From the NCBI GenBank assembly GCA_963556195.1, contig OY744532.1, forward strand, positions 104,506,083 to 104,570,082: 64,000 bases of DNA, in the 5' to 3' direction. Shown here one piece after another: positions 48,484-59,089 of the stretch. The position numbers and the translations under genes were made by a program. The notes beneath the pieces were generated by a model. The model saw nothing but the letters and a program-made list of their open reading frames with translations, had not been told where the DNA came from and did not search any database. The stretch's first letter is position 1, and each line of letters starts with the position of its first letter. Origin of the DNA: Sepiola atlantica. Taxonomy: Eukaryota; Mollusca; Cephalopoda; Sepiida; Sepiolidae.

Positions 48484-48828
48484 TAATTAACTCCTCTCCA
48501 GGAGTTAGGCACAAGGCCAGTTTTTATCTTACTCCCACAAGTAAGATGTGACCCAAGGTTGGGAAAGTGGGGTTTAAAAATTGCCTGGGCAGCCCCGTCA
48601 GCATTCCCCGGTAGGGGCGCCTCAGACAGTAAGCAATAAACTTACTCCTCCCCAAAGAGGGGAGGCAAAGCCTGGGAGGGTGGACCTCCTAGAACTGCAC
48701 AGGGCAGACCCATAGACCGGCGTAAATCAAGCCCCGAAGGCCAAGACAATACCAGTCTATGGGGTGCAGTATCCATCGGAACAGATACTACACTTTGATC
48801 TTAGCCAAAAGGCCAAATACCGTGTAGC
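48484..48828 (-). ncRNA. U2-headed structured repeat, tandem unit A
   Basis: The head is at the right end: 48791-48815 is the inverse of GGCCTTTTGGCTAAGATCAA then AGTGTAGTATCTG. Compared with units B and C it lacks about 35 bases covering AGCCAGCGCCCGAGAGGTGA and adjacent sequence, and joins AAAGTGGGGTTT directly to AAAAATTGCC. Otherwise it keeps all hairpins and the terminal CTCCTCTCCAGGAG palindrome. Confidence 0.75.
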
Positions 48829-49212
48829 GTATTATTTACTCCTCTCCAGGAGTTAGGCACAAGGCCAGTTTTATCCTACTCCCACAAGTAAGATGTGACA
48901 CAAGGTCGGAAAGTGGGAGTTGAAAAGCCAGCGCCCGAGAGGTGAGCACTCTGACCATTAAAAATTGCCTGGGCAGCCCCGTCGGCATTCCCCGGTAGGG
49001 GCGCCTCAAGCAGTAAGCAATTAACTTACTCCTCCCCAAAGAGGGGAGGCAAAGCCTGGGAGGGTGGACCTCCTAGAACTGCACAGGACAATCCCATAGA
49101 CCGGCGTAAATCAAGCCCGAAGGCCAAGACAATACCAGTCTATGGGGTGCAGTATCCATCGGAACAGATACTACACTTTGATCTTAGCCAAAAGGCCGGA
49201 TACCGTGTAGCG
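48829..49212 (-). ncRNA. U2-headed structured repeat, tandem unit B
   Basis: Full-length unit. Spacing from the CTCCT landmark is 348 bp to unit A and 384 bp to unit C. The head CGGCCTTTTGGCTAAGATCA matches U2 better than the plus-strand copies at 31 kb. Between units lies a short TACGCTACACGGTATC spacer in the minus orientation. Confidence 0.75.
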
Positions 49213-49605
49213 TAGGTATTTACTCCTCCCCAGGAGTTAGGCACAAGGCCAGTTTTATCTTACTCCCACAGGTAAGATGTGACCACAGCTTGGGTCGAGA
49301 AAGTGGGGTTAAAAGCCAGCGCTCGAGAGGTGAGCACTCTGGCCATTTAAAAATTGCCTGGGCAGCCCCGTCGGCATTCCCCGGTAGGGGCGCCTCAGAC
49401 AGTAAGCAATAAACTTACTCCTCCCCAAAGAGGGGAGGCGAAGCCTGGGAGGGTGGACCTCCTAGAACTGCACAGGACAATCCCATAGACCGGCGTAAAT
49501 CAAGCCCCGGAGGCCAAGACAATACCAGTCTATGGGGTGCAGTATCCATCGGAACAGATACTACACTTTGATCTTAGCCAAAAGGCCGGATACCGTGTAG
49601 CGTAT
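49213..49605 (-). ncRNA. U2-headed structured repeat, tandem unit C
   Basis: Full-length unit with the 5'-most head of the array (49569-49592). It is preceded in its own orientation by TACGCTACACGGTATCC, the same string that precedes units A and B, and by no recognised promoter; a U2-type proximal or distal sequence element could not be identified by eye. Confidence 0.75.
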
Positions 49606-50690
49606 GTATTACTCACCTCATTGAATGAAAAATGGGAGACGACGCTCTAGTTTGCCATTTGGTGTACCAGTTGTCTGGCGATAACCAAGATACAACAATA
49701 ACAATTGCTACTTCTGTAATATAAGCAGTCAAGGAAATACCGTGAAGCCACAAATTCCGATATCTCGTTAGCAATCTGACTAGGGCCTCACAGTAACGAA
49801 GTACTTGTTCAGGTCATACTCCCTAAACACAAATAAATATTTGATTATGATTGCGTTAACACCTTCGTTATTGGTGCTAACTATTATGACCAACATGAGA
49901 CCATTAAACCAGGGACTTATTGACAATCTCATTAATGGTCTTGATTTTTCTGAATAAAGGCAGAGGTATTGTTCCCAAGGCTGAAGCAATAAAACCTGCT
50001 GGAACATGGCGCACGCATTATAACTGCTCGTCATTATTATAAACAATTTTCACCATTTTTTTTAATTAATTTGCTATTATCATGACACCCATTGTCAAAT
50101 GAAACAACTCTGTAGATCTGATTGGTACGTTTAAATTTAAGTTGCATAAGTAACGCAATGGATAAATGAGACGAATATATTTCCAATCTCATATTAAGGC
50201 ATTCTGATCCTATAGCATGAAATCAACATCAAAAGTAAAGTTAGTGTTATGTAATTAGTAATAACACATCTACATATGTAATAACCATTTTTTGCGGTTG
50301 ATTAATGTTATCTATTGCAAGCAGAAATGCAATAGTACAACAAACTTTTACAAAATTCTATTAAAAAATAATTTAACTACGAAATTAAATCCACAAGAAC
50401 ACGTTTCCGTTTCTACATTATTTGTTTCTTAATAGTTGAAAATAGAGAATGAATTACTGACTCTTTTAGCATTCGAAAAAATCGTCAAATGTAATAGATT
50501 TAAATGTTATTTCTAACTTTCAAATTCTTAATATGCTCAAGTATAAAACGATCGCAACTATTGGAAGTTTTTTCAATAAAATAATTTTATAAATAGAGAT
50601 TAAAACAATAGCATCTAAACAAAATTAGGTATAATTTAATGAAAGTATGGTTAATTGCTAATTTAATAATGACACTATGTAATTTAACCA
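49606..50690. other. A/T-rich DNA, no feature seen
   Basis: Nothing recognised before the degenerate satellite. Confidence 0.4.
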
Positions 50691-50699
50691 ATCGTGAAA

Positions 50700-51622
50700 T
50701 GTTACAGTAAAAATGTCATAGTTCAAATGTCATAGTAAAAATAGGATAATTAAATGTCATAGTTAAATATCAGAGTAAATATGGCATGGTTAAATGTTAT
50801 AGTAAAAATGTCATAGTTGAGATTTCACAGTTATAATATGATAATTAAATGTCATAGTTAAATATCAGAGTAAATATCTCATGGTTAAATGTCATAGTAA
50901 AAATGTCATAGTTGTAATTTCATAGTTATAATATAATAGTTAAATTTCATAGTTAAATATTAGAGTAAATATGTCATTGCTAAATGTCAAAGTTATGATA
51001 GTCAAATGTCATCGTTAAATATTAGAGTAAATATGTGATGGTTAAATGTCATAGTAAACATGTCATAGTATAAATGGCATGATCATATTATGATAGTTGA
51101 ATGTCATAGTTAAATATCAGAGTAAATATGTAGCGCTTAAATATCATAGTAAAAATGTCAAGTATAAATATCATAGTTTAAATATAATAGTTAAATATCA
51201 TAGTTTAATATCAAAGTGAGTATGTCATGGTTAAATGGCATAGTGAAAATGTCATTGTTCAAATATCATAGTTATAATATGATGGTTAAATATCATAGGT
51301 AAATATCAGAGTAAGTATGTCATGGCTAACTGTCATTGTAAAATGCTATAGTTAAAATGTCATAGTAATAATATGATAGTTAAATGTTATGTTAAATATC
51401 AGAGTAAATATGTCATGGTAAAATGGCATAGTAAAAATATCATAGTATAAATGATCTAGTTATATTATGATAGATAAATGTCATAGTAAAATACCAGAGT
51501 AAATATGTTATGGTAAAATGTCATAGTAAAAATGTCATAGTATAAATGTCATAGTTATAATATGATAGTTAAATGTCATAGTTAAATATTAGTATAAATA
51601 TCCCAGGGTTTAATTTCATAAT
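50700..51622. repeat. Degenerate higher-order satellite, left part
   Basis: Built from variants of a monomer of about 14 bp (ATGTCATAGTTAAA) such as ATATCAGAGTAAAT, ATGTCATGGTTAAA and ATATGATAGTTAAA. Groups of about seven monomers recur with a longer period near 95 bp, always in the order ATGATAG, GTCATAG, ATCAGAG, GTCATGG, GTCATAG. The array is interrupted at 51622 by the LTR element and resumes at 56832. Confidence 0.85.
51618..51622. repeat. Target-site duplication, left copy (ATAAT)
   Basis: ATAAT precedes the 5' LTR and recurs at 56827-56831 right after the 3' LTR, the 5-bp duplication expected of Ty3/Gypsy integration. Confidence 0.85.
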
Positions 51623-51895
51623 TGTTGTGGTGGCAACCACTCATTTGGATATACGAATAACGTTACACTATAAATGGCAAGCCTAGGTTGGCCTTAGTGT
51701 GTGTTACCTAAATGCCACCGGAAGTGACGCCGAAGAGCGTACATGTCCTCCCACCAAGACTCTCTGACTCGACACCTTCATTTGTACATACTGTAACTAT
51801 ACCTTTCTTTAATACACTTATTATTGCATTCTCCTTGTTGTTTGCGTCTTCATTGTATTCCTCACTAATTATTGTTCAACCTTGCAACCACAACA
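51623..51895 (+). repeat. 5' LTR (273 bp)
   Basis: It begins TGTTGTGGTGGCAACC and ends GGTTGCAAGG-complementary CCTTGCAACCACAACA, so the ends form a long imperfect inverted repeat starting TG and ending CA. A TATA-like CTATAAAT at 51668-51675 is a plausible promoter. It differs from the 3' LTR at four bases. Confidence 0.95.
51668..51675 (+). promoter_or_regulatory. TATA-like box in the LTR
   Basis: CTATAAAT lies 46 bases into the LTR and is unchanged in the 3' LTR. Its role as the U3 promoter is inferred from position. Confidence 0.5.
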
Positions 51896-51915
51896 GTTGG
51901 CGACGAGATATGAAG
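51896..51915 (+). promoter_or_regulatory. Primer-binding site
   Basis: GTTGGCGACGAGATATGAAG directly follows the LTR end. TGGCGACGAG has the TGG start expected for pairing with a tRNA 3' CCA end; the tRNA cannot be named by eye. Confidence 0.65.
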
Positions 51916-52078
51916 CGTCAAATATAACAGTTTGACGAAGAACTATTTTTTTAAAAAGTACAATGCAAAGTGTTGACGAGCAAACGGATGTTACGCTAAA
52001 GAAAAGTTTCAACTTAAGTGAAAAAAAAAAAACTCGAACGTAGCAAAAGCGACAATTTACGCAGTTTTCTGGGAATCC

Positions 52079-52218
52079 GACTTGCAAACGAATGTAAAAG
52101 TGAATTTTTGTGTTGTCGCTAAACGACAAATCTGTTTTGTATTACTAAAGGACCAACTTGCAAACGAAAAGCGGATTTTGTTCTGTCGCAAAACGACAGG
52201 TCAGACTCGTATTACGAA
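52079..52218 (+). repeat. Leader direct repeat with two small hairpins
   Basis: Two imperfect copies of about 70 bp share ACTTGCAAACGAA and GTATTAC. Each contains a hairpin, GTCGCTAAACGAC (52115-52127) and GTCGCAAAACGAC (52185-52197), with the same 4-bp stem and a changed 5-base loop. The position between primer site and gag suggests an RNA-packaging or translation role, which is inference. Confidence 0.6.
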
Positions 52219-52450
52219 AAGCAAAGAAGTAACCTACGAAAAAAAAAAAGTTCACCAGTGGATTCTAATTACTGCTCCCCGTTAGCAAAACAACAACTAA
52301 AGGAAACTTTTAATTAATAATTTGTTTGGCGGCGGTACTAAAAGGAAATACCATAGCTAGAAATTAAAGCTCAAGGAAAGGATTTTTTTTTTTAAGTTGT
52401 CACTGGATTACGGATAATACAGTAAAACGTCACGAAAAAAAAAAAAAAAA

Positions 52451-55400
52451 ATGGAAGACTTATCAAAAATGTTCATGCAATTTTTGCAGGCACAAGCTGA
52501 CCGCGAGGAAAGACAAAATCAGGCACAAGCTGACCGCGAGGAAAGACAAAATGAACGTTTTGCTAAAACACTGGAACTACTAAAGAGTAACCGAGAAAAT
52601 GTCGACAGTGTTAATGTCTCCCATACAACTATCTTTAATAGTATGGACACATTTAATTATGTGCCGGAGGAAGGAAAGACTTTTGAAGCATACTATACAA
52701 GATACGAGGATGTCTTTCAACTGGACTGCAAAAATTTGCCAAATAGCCAGAAAGTGAGCCTCTTACTCAGGAAATTGGGTACATCAGAACACAGCAAATT
52801 CATAGATTACATATTACCTAAAAAAACTGCGGAATTAGAGTTTATGGAAGCTGTTAAATTACTAAAAGAATTATTTAATCCAAATATATCTCTTTTTCAT
52901 AAAAGATGGCTGTGCATGAATCTAAGAAAGATGGACAACCAAGATTATTTGACATACGCATCAGTTGTCAATAAAAACTGCGATAATTTTAAGCTTGCGG
53001 AACTAACGGTAGAAGATTTTAAATGTCTAATCTTCGCACAAGGGTTAGTTTCCACGAAAAATGCAGAAATACGCAGACGAGTGTTGTCTAAGCTGGAATC
53101 TGAGCAAGATTTAACCCTCCAGAAACTAGCAGCGGACTGTGAAAGGGCCATTACACTAAAAAAGGATTTTAAAAATATAGAAGAATCCGGAGTGGCATAT
53201 GTAAGAAAAGTTAGAAAACCATACACACCAACCAAGAACTTTACAAAGAAAAGCAATCGAAATGGAACGGGATATTACAATCCTAATAACCATAAATATA
53301 GGACAGAATATAACAAGCCTCTTCCTAGATATAACTGTAAGAGATGTGCAGAAAAGCATTGGGAATCAGATTGTCCTTATAAGAAGAAAACATGCTACAT
53401 GTGTAAGAAGGTGGGACACAAAAGCGATTGCTGCAGATATAAAGATTACACCAGAAAGAGAGTACAGCAAACAAAATCAAATACAAAATTAGACAAAGAT
53501 CGGCGAAAATACGTAAAAGTGGAAATATTTAAAACACCAATAAAGTTACAAATCGACTCCGGCTCCGATATTTCTATTATAAACCTGAATACATGGAAAA
53601 AGTTGAGTAAAAAAACAACCATAATGAAAACGAGTAAATCAGCCCGGACGGTAACTGGTGGTGGTATAAAATTTGAAGGAGAAGTTGTCCTTCCGATAAA
53701 ATTAAAAGGGATTACGAAGAAATTAAAAATATTCGTACTGAAAAATAGTGAAAATCTGTTTGGAATAGATTTAATTGAGAAATTTGGACTATGGGATAAG
53801 CCAATCAATACATTCTGTAAAAAAATAGAATGTTCTTCTCCAACAACAGTAAATATAAAAGACGATTTAAAAGAATTATTTCCTGAAGCATTCACGACTA
53901 ACTTAGGTCGCTGTAATAAATTCAAGGCCTCGTTTGAACTTAAAGAAAACGCCAGCCCAATTTTTAGAAAAAAGCGAAACGTTCCGTTCGCTGGGTTGGA
54001 AGAGATTAATAAAGAATTAGATAGATTGGAACAGACAGGAATTCTATCAAAAATAGAACACAGCGAGTGGGCAGCCCCCACCGTATACGTAAAGAAAAAG
54101 AATGACGAAGTTAGAGTGTGCGCAGATTTTTCGACCGGGGTCAACTCCCTATTAAAAGATCACCATTACCCTCTACCAAGCCCAGAGGAAATATTCACGA
54201 AGTTAAATGGTGGTAATATCTTCTCTAAGATAGACTTGAGCGACGCATATTTGCAAATACCGGTCGAGGAAAATTGCTCAAAAATACTATGCATCAATAC
54301 GCATAAGGGATTATACAAATACAACCGATTGCCCTTTGGCATCAAAGTAGCGCCTGCCATTTTTCAGCAAGCGATGGACACCATGCTAAGTGGTATTGAG
54401 TGCGCATGTGCATACCTGGACGACATTGTTGTCAGGAGCAAATCCCTACAAGAACATAAGGAACATTTGAAACAAGTATTTACTCGAATACAAGAATTCG
54501 GCTTTAAAGTAAAAGTAAGTAAATGTGACTTTTGTATGAGCGAGATTAAGTATCTTGGACACATAATAAACAAACATGGACGACGTCCAGACCCAGACAG
54601 ATCTGCGGCAATAAAAAATATGCCAGCACCTGATAACGTAACAACCTTGCAGAGTTTCTTAGGACTCGCAAATTATTATCAATCTTTTATTGAAGGAATG
54701 CATAACTTGCGAGCCCCCTTAAATAATCTGCTTAAAAAGGATACATCTTGGAACTGGACGCAAGAATGTCAAACCGCTTTTGACAAAATAAAGAGCGCAC
54801 TAACATCCGAATTATTCTTAACGCACTTTGACACAAAATTAAAAATAGTCGTCGCTAGTGACGCTAGTTCCTACGACTTAGGAGCATGCATTCAACATAT
54901 TATGCCGGATGGGTCTAGAAAACCAATAGCGCACGCTTCGAGAACGCTGATACCAGCCGAGAGGGCATATTCACAAATCGAAAAAGAAGCATTGAGCATA
55001 ATCTTTTCCGTGACTAAATTTCACCGATATTTATATGGTAGACAATTCTTACTTGAAACCGATCATAAACCGTTAGTCACGATCTATGGATCAAAAAAAG
55101 GATTGCCGGTATACACCGCAAATAGATTGCTGCGCTGGGGTACAATCTTACTTAATTACGATTTCCAGCTACAACATCTAGCATCAAAAAAGATTTGCTA
55201 TGCGGATGGACTGTCAAGACTGATACCACAGAAACACAATCTGGAAGAATCAGTCATTGCAGCAATTCGGACAAATGTTGAAGTAAAACATATGGTAGCA
55301 AACATCATTAAGGAACTACCCGTAACTTTGTCGGACATTAAAAGGGAAGCCGAGAAAGACGAATACATAAAGGACATAAAAGAGAAAATTATAACGGACA

Positions 55401-56521
55401 CAAAGGTGCAGGAAGTTTTCTCCATATGTAACGATGTGTTACTGTACAGTGAGAGAGTGGTAATACCCAAAACATTGCAGAATAGGATGTTAAGAGATTT
55501 CCATACGGGACATCCGGGGATAAATCGAATGAAGTCGTTAATGAGAAGCTACGTGTACTGGCGTAACATGGACACTGACATAGCAGCAACAATAAATAAA
55601 TGTAAAGGATGCCAGTTAGCAGCAAAATCCCCACCTATAGTACACAAACCTTGGCCGAAGACCGACCAACCATGGTCGAGAATCCACATGGACTTCGCTG
55701 GTCCAGTAGGAGAAAACTATTATTTAATTGTAGTGGATAGTTACACAAAATGGCCGGAGGTAATGCGTTGCAGGAATCCAACAACGAACAACTCAATAGG
55801 GTTCCTACACGAGTTGTTTGCAAGATTCGGTGTACCAGACACACTGGTCACTGACAACGGAACGCAGTTCACATCCGCAGAGTTTAAGGAATTTTGCGAC
55901 ACGTTCCGAGTGAAGCACATCACGAATCCGCCGTATCATCCAAGGTCGAACGGCCTTGCGGAAAGGTTCGTGGACACGCTAAAACGAGCGTTAAAGAAAT
56001 CCATTGGAACACCAACAGAAAAAGCTTTGCAACAATTCTTGCAAGTTTATAGGATTACATCACATCCTAGTACACCATCAAACATATCACCAGCTGATCT
56101 AATGTTTGCCAGAAAGGTAAAATCAGCGTTTGATAAACTGTTGCCAAGACAGGCAATTATCCGAAACACTACACACACGAGAAGAAAGAAATATAACCCG
56201 GGAGATCGAGTATATTTTAAGTGCTACAAGAATAACATATCTTACTGGGAATGTGGAGTAGTGGATAAACGCATTGGTGATTGTACATATATGATTAAAG
56301 GTCCACAGAGTATACATAAAAGGCACCTAAATCAGATAAAAAAACGTCATATCCAAGATGATGATTATACGACAACAGTCGAAGAGGAGGAAACCATAGA
56401 TGTCATATACGAATCCTTTAATTTGGAACCGCCTCAATATACACCTGAACCCCGAAGATCAGGTAGGAAAAGAAAATTTAATGAACCATTGATAGTAAAC
56501 CCAAAAAGAAAAAGATATTGA
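52451..56521 (+). CDS. Gag-Pol polyprotein of a Ty3/Gypsy retrotransposon
   Basis: A single 1356-residue ORF. ATG at 52451 follows an A run. Gag has a short charged direct repeat (QAQADREERQN twice, residues 13-34) and two zinc knuckles, CKRCAEKHWESDC from about residue 296 and CYMCKKVGHKSDC from about 315. The aspartic protease has DSG at 369-371. The reverse transcriptase has IDLSDAYLQIP with D595 and the catalytic YLDD at 655-658. RNase H begins with D804 (ASDASS). The integrase has an H1018/H1021/C1051/C1054 zinc-binding region and D1081, D1135, E1171, a 35-residue D-E spacing. The tail is basic with no obvious chromodomain. Gag and Pol share one frame, with no frameshift. All catalytic residues I can check are present, so it may be active. 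Exact clade not assigned. Confidence 0.96.
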   Translation: MEDLSKMFMQFLQAQADREERQNQAQADREERQNERFAKTLELLKSNRENVDSVNVSHTTIFNSMDTFNYVPEEGKTFEAYYTRYEDVFQLDCKNLPNSQKVSLLLRKLGTSEHSKFIDYILPKKTAELEFMEAVKLLKELFNPNISLFHKRWLCMNLRKMDNQDYLTYASVVNKNCDNFKLAELTVEDFKCLIFAQGLVSTKNAEIRRRVLSKLESEQDLTLQKLAADCERAITLKKDFKNIEESGVAYVRKVRKPYTPTKNFTKKSNRNGTGYYNPNNHKYRTEYNKPLPRYNCKRCAEKHWESDCPYKKKTCYMCKKVGHKSDCCRYKDYTRKRVQQTKSNTKLDKDRRKYVKVEIFKTPIKLQIDSGSDISIINLNTWKKLSKKTTIMKTSKSARTVTGGGIKFEGEVVLPIKLKGITKKLKIFVLKNSENLFGIDLIEKFGLWDKPINTFCKKIECSSPTTVNIKDDLKELFPEAFTTNLGRCNKFKASFELKENASPIFRKKRNVPFAGLEEINKELDRLEQTGILSKIEHSEWAAPTVYVKKKNDEVRVCADFSTGVNSLLKDHHYPLPSPEEIFTKLNGGNIFSKIDLSDAYLQIPVEENCSKILCINTHKGLYKYNRLPFGIKVAPAIFQQAMDTMLSGIECACAYLDDIVVRSKSLQEHKEHLKQVFTRIQEFGFKVKVSKCDFCMSEIKYLGHIINKHGRRPDPDRSAAIKNMPAPDNVTTLQSFLGLANYYQSFIEGMHNLRAPLNNLLKKDTSWNWTQECQTAFDKIKSALTSELFLTHFDTKLKIVVASDASSYDLGACIQHIMPDGSRKPIAHASRTLIPAERAYSQIEKEALSIIFSVTKFHRYLYGRQFLLETDHKPLVTIYGSKKGLPVYTANRLLRWGTILLNYDFQLQHLASKKICYADGLSRLIPQKHNLEESVIAAIRTNVEVKHMVANIIKELPVTLSDIKREAEKDEYIKDIKEKIITDTKVQEVFSICNDVLLYSERVVIPKTLQNRMLRDFHTGHPGINRMKSLMRSYVYWRNMDTDIAATINKCKGCQLAAKSPPIVHKPWPKTDQPWSRIHMDFAGPVGENYYLIVVDSYTKWPEVMRCRNPTTNNSIGFLHELFARFGVPDTLVTDNGTQFTSAEFKEFCDTFRVKHITNPPYHPRSNGLAERFVDTLKRALKKSIGTPTEKALQQFLQVYRITSHPSTPSNISPADLMFARKVKSAFDKLLPRQAIIRNTTHTRRKKYNPGDRVYFKCYKNNISYWECGVVDKRIGDCTYMIKGPQSIHKRHLNQIKKRHIQDDDYTTTVEEEETIDVIYESFNLEPPQYTPEPRRSGRKRKFNEPLIVNPKRKRY

Positions 56522-56543
56522 AATCTGTGTGACTTCAAATCTT

Positions 56544-56553
56544 GGGAGGGGGG
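56544..56553 (+). promoter_or_regulatory. Polypurine tract
   Basis: GGGAGGGGGG lies directly before the TG of the 3' LTR, where plus-strand DNA synthesis is primed. Confidence 0.9.
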
Positions 56554-56826
56554 TGTTGTGGTGGCAACCACTCATTTGCATATACGAATAACGTTACACT
56601 ATAAATGGCAAGCCTAGGTTGGCCTTAGTGTGTGCTAACTAAATGCCACCGGAAGTGACGCCGAAGAGCGTACATGTCCTCCCACCAAGACTCTCTGACT
56701 CGACACCTTCATTTGTACATACTGTAACTATACCTTTCTTTAATACACTTATTATTGCATTCTCCTTGTTGTTTGCGTCTTCATTGTATTCGTCACTAAT
56801 TATTGTTCAACCTTGCAACCACAACA
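56554..56826 (+). repeat. 3' LTR (273 bp)
   Basis: Same length and ends as the 5' LTR. It differs by four substitutions: one in CATTTG(G/C)ATA, two in the TGTG(T/C)TA(C/A)CTAAAT stretch and one in TATTC(C/G)TCAC. The small protein frame inside both LTRs is not a gene. Confidence 0.95.
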
Positions 56827-57460
56827 ATAATAAAAATGTAATAGTATAAATGATCTAGTTATAATATGATAGTTAAATGTCATAGTAAAATACCAGAGTA
56901 AATATGTTTTGGTAAATTGTCATAGTAAAAATGTTATAGTATAAATGTCATAGTTATAATATGATAGTTATATTGCATAGTTAATTATCAGAATAAATAT
57001 GGCATCGTTAAATTTTATAGTAAAAATGTTATAGTATACATGTCATTGTTATAATATTATAGTTTAATGGCATAGTTAATTATCACAGTAAATGTGTCAT
57101 AGTTACATGACATAGTTAAAATGCCATAGTTTTAATATCAATGTTATAATATATTAGTAAGTGGCATAGTTAAATATCAGAGTAAATAGGTCATAGTTAA
57201 ATTTAAAAGTAAAAATGTCATAGTATAAATGATATAGTTATAATAGTATAGTTAAATGTCATAGTTAAATATCAGAGTAAATATGTCATGGTAAAATGCC
57301 ATAGTAAAATTTATAAAAATATAAATAATATAGTTATAATATGATAGTTAAATGTCATAGTTAAATATCAGAGTAAATATATCATGGTTAAATGTCATAG
57401 TAAAAATGTCATAGTTTAAATGTCATAGATATAATATGATAGTTAAATTTCATAGTTATA
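56827..57460. repeat. Degenerate higher-order satellite, right part
   Basis: Continuation of 50700-51622 with the same 14-bp monomer variants; the first five bases are the right copy of the ATAAT target duplication. Confidence 0.85.
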
Positions 57461-57593
57461 AACATAAATAAAAATAGATCGATATGTTTATATTTAAGTC
57501 ACCGAATGGATAAATAATGCAATTCGAAAACCACTTTTTCGATCTCATGTGAGGGATTTATTTATCATTGTCCAACAGCAGAAAGTTTGATAG

Positions 57594-57755
57594 AGAAGCC
57601 AGCGCCCAGGAAGTGTGTCTAAATAAAATGCCTGGACAACTCCACAATAGCGGCTCTTCAAGCGATTAGCAATAAACTAATTCGTTTCAAACGCGCGGGA
57701 AGGTACAGCCCGGGAGGGTATACCTCTTAGAGCTGCACAGAACCATAATTCAGCT
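57594..57755 (-). ncRNA. Degenerate U2-headed repeat body fragment
   Basis: Minus-strand body pieces are recognisable: AAGCCAGCGCCC, ATGCCTGGACAACTCC, TTAGCAATAAACTAA, CCGGGAGGGTATACCTCTTA and GAGCTGCACAGAACC. The head is absent and most hairpins are eroded, so this is an old copy. Confidence 0.55.
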
Positions 57756-58660
57756 CGAAAGAGAACAAAGCTATCAAGCAGTTGCCTAGACTCTAGCGGA
57801 CTGATTGTTGAGGACGAATCCTTGACTGATATGATGTGAAGGCATTGGTGTTTGATAGCAGAGAATGCATATCAAAATTTAAGTTCGTGCTAGCAAAGTA
57901 GTAAATTGCACATATTCACGTGTAAGAACAATTTAGTCCGTTGGCCAATGTAATGGGCGTATAAATATGTATGAGAAATAACGAGGCATTGTCTGTGAAA
58001 GAGTACTTTGTATATGTGTCTTCCGAGTGTACGAGAGAAGTAGAAGCGTGTGTTTGTATACGGATGCTTAGGAGACTAAAAATAAAGAGTGGGTAAATAC
58101 GTAAGCGTGATGATACGTTATCCGAACGCCACATTAACATATTCGTCATTGTTCATTCTATGAACTTCACAAAAACAGTGAAAAGGGAGATAAACATGTA
58201 TGAGAAAGTATGTGTATTTGTGTGGGAGAGAGAAACTAATCACATGCACGTTTCTTTGTGTGTGTGTATGTGGGTGGGTGTGTGTGTATGTGTATGTGTG
58301 TGTGTGTGATAAAGAATAATAAAACCAAAAAGATGATGTGCACGTAAAAGAATATGTTTGAAATTTGGACAAATGTAAATAATCTATATGAGAAGGAGAG
58401 CGAGAGATTATTTATGTGTAGTCGAGCGTACTCTTATGTAAAATGGAGAGTACGGTCGTATGTGTTCGAGTCTGTGTGCGTGCATGTATGTCAGAGAGAG
58501 GGATAGGGTAGAGAGAGACATACAGACAGATGGAGACATAGACATTTTTCCTTTACCTAAGAGGGTAAAGGTCAGTGTTTGATACGATTTTACTTGACCG
58601 AACAGATTAAGAAACGATGTGTCTCTGCGGGATATACCAAAAATAAGACCCAAACGAAAA
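57756..58660. other. No recognised gene; GT-rich tract
   Basis: (GT)n with GTAT and GGGT interruptions at about 58255-58310. No supported ORF. Confidence 0.45.

Positions 58661-58662
<2 letters not shown>

Positions 58663-58742
<80 letters not shown>
58663..58742. repeat. (TA)n then (GT)n microsatellite
   Basis: About 32 TA units followed by GT units. Confidence 0.97.
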
Positions 58743-58743
<1 letters not shown>

Positions 58744-59089
58744 CGTGGAAGGATGAAACCAATTTATATAAAGTATTTTATGCTTTTATTGGTATCGCCT
58801 AGTTACGATCAGAAATAGTAAGTTTGGACAGTCGGGTTTGAGTTTAATAAAAAGAAAATCTGGATGCAACGGAACACCGCTTGAAGGTGTGTTTTAGGAA
58901 CAACAGCCAACCCGGCGTAAACAAAACCCATCTCAGGTAGGATGAGAAAGCAAAGGTTGGCAGGAAAATAATGTCGATTTTCTTTCTGATAACTTTAAAT
59001 CCTTATAAACTAGCTGACATTCAGCTTCATTTAAGCGAAATAATAAATCATTGCTATCACTAGCAAAACAAAATGCGACCGGTACTATG
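58743..59089. other. No feature seen
   Basis: Nothing recognised. Confidence 0.4.

Larger units (their letters stand above)
51623..56826 (+). mobile_element. Intact-looking Ty3/Gypsy LTR retrotransposon
   Basis: Order: 273-bp 5' LTR, primer-binding region, leader of about 555 bp, one Gag-Pol ORF, polypurine tract, 273-bp 3' LTR, with ATAAT duplications outside. The LTRs differ at four positions out of 273 (about 1.5%), so the insertion is fairly recent. No env-like ORF follows Pol. It sits inside a non-coding satellite. Confidence 0.97.

Noticed and set aside
48781..48825. Functional U2 snRNA gene
   Set aside because: Only the 5' part matches U2; the rest of the unit is longer and different, and no U2-type promoter element was found.
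51712..51927. 71-codon frame starting MPPEVTPKSVHVLPP
   Set aside because: It lies inside the LTR and is present in both LTRs because the LTRs are duplicates; no sign of a gene.
53446..54144. 232-codon minus-strand frame
   Set aside because: Antisense shadow of the retrotransposon Gag-Pol ORF.
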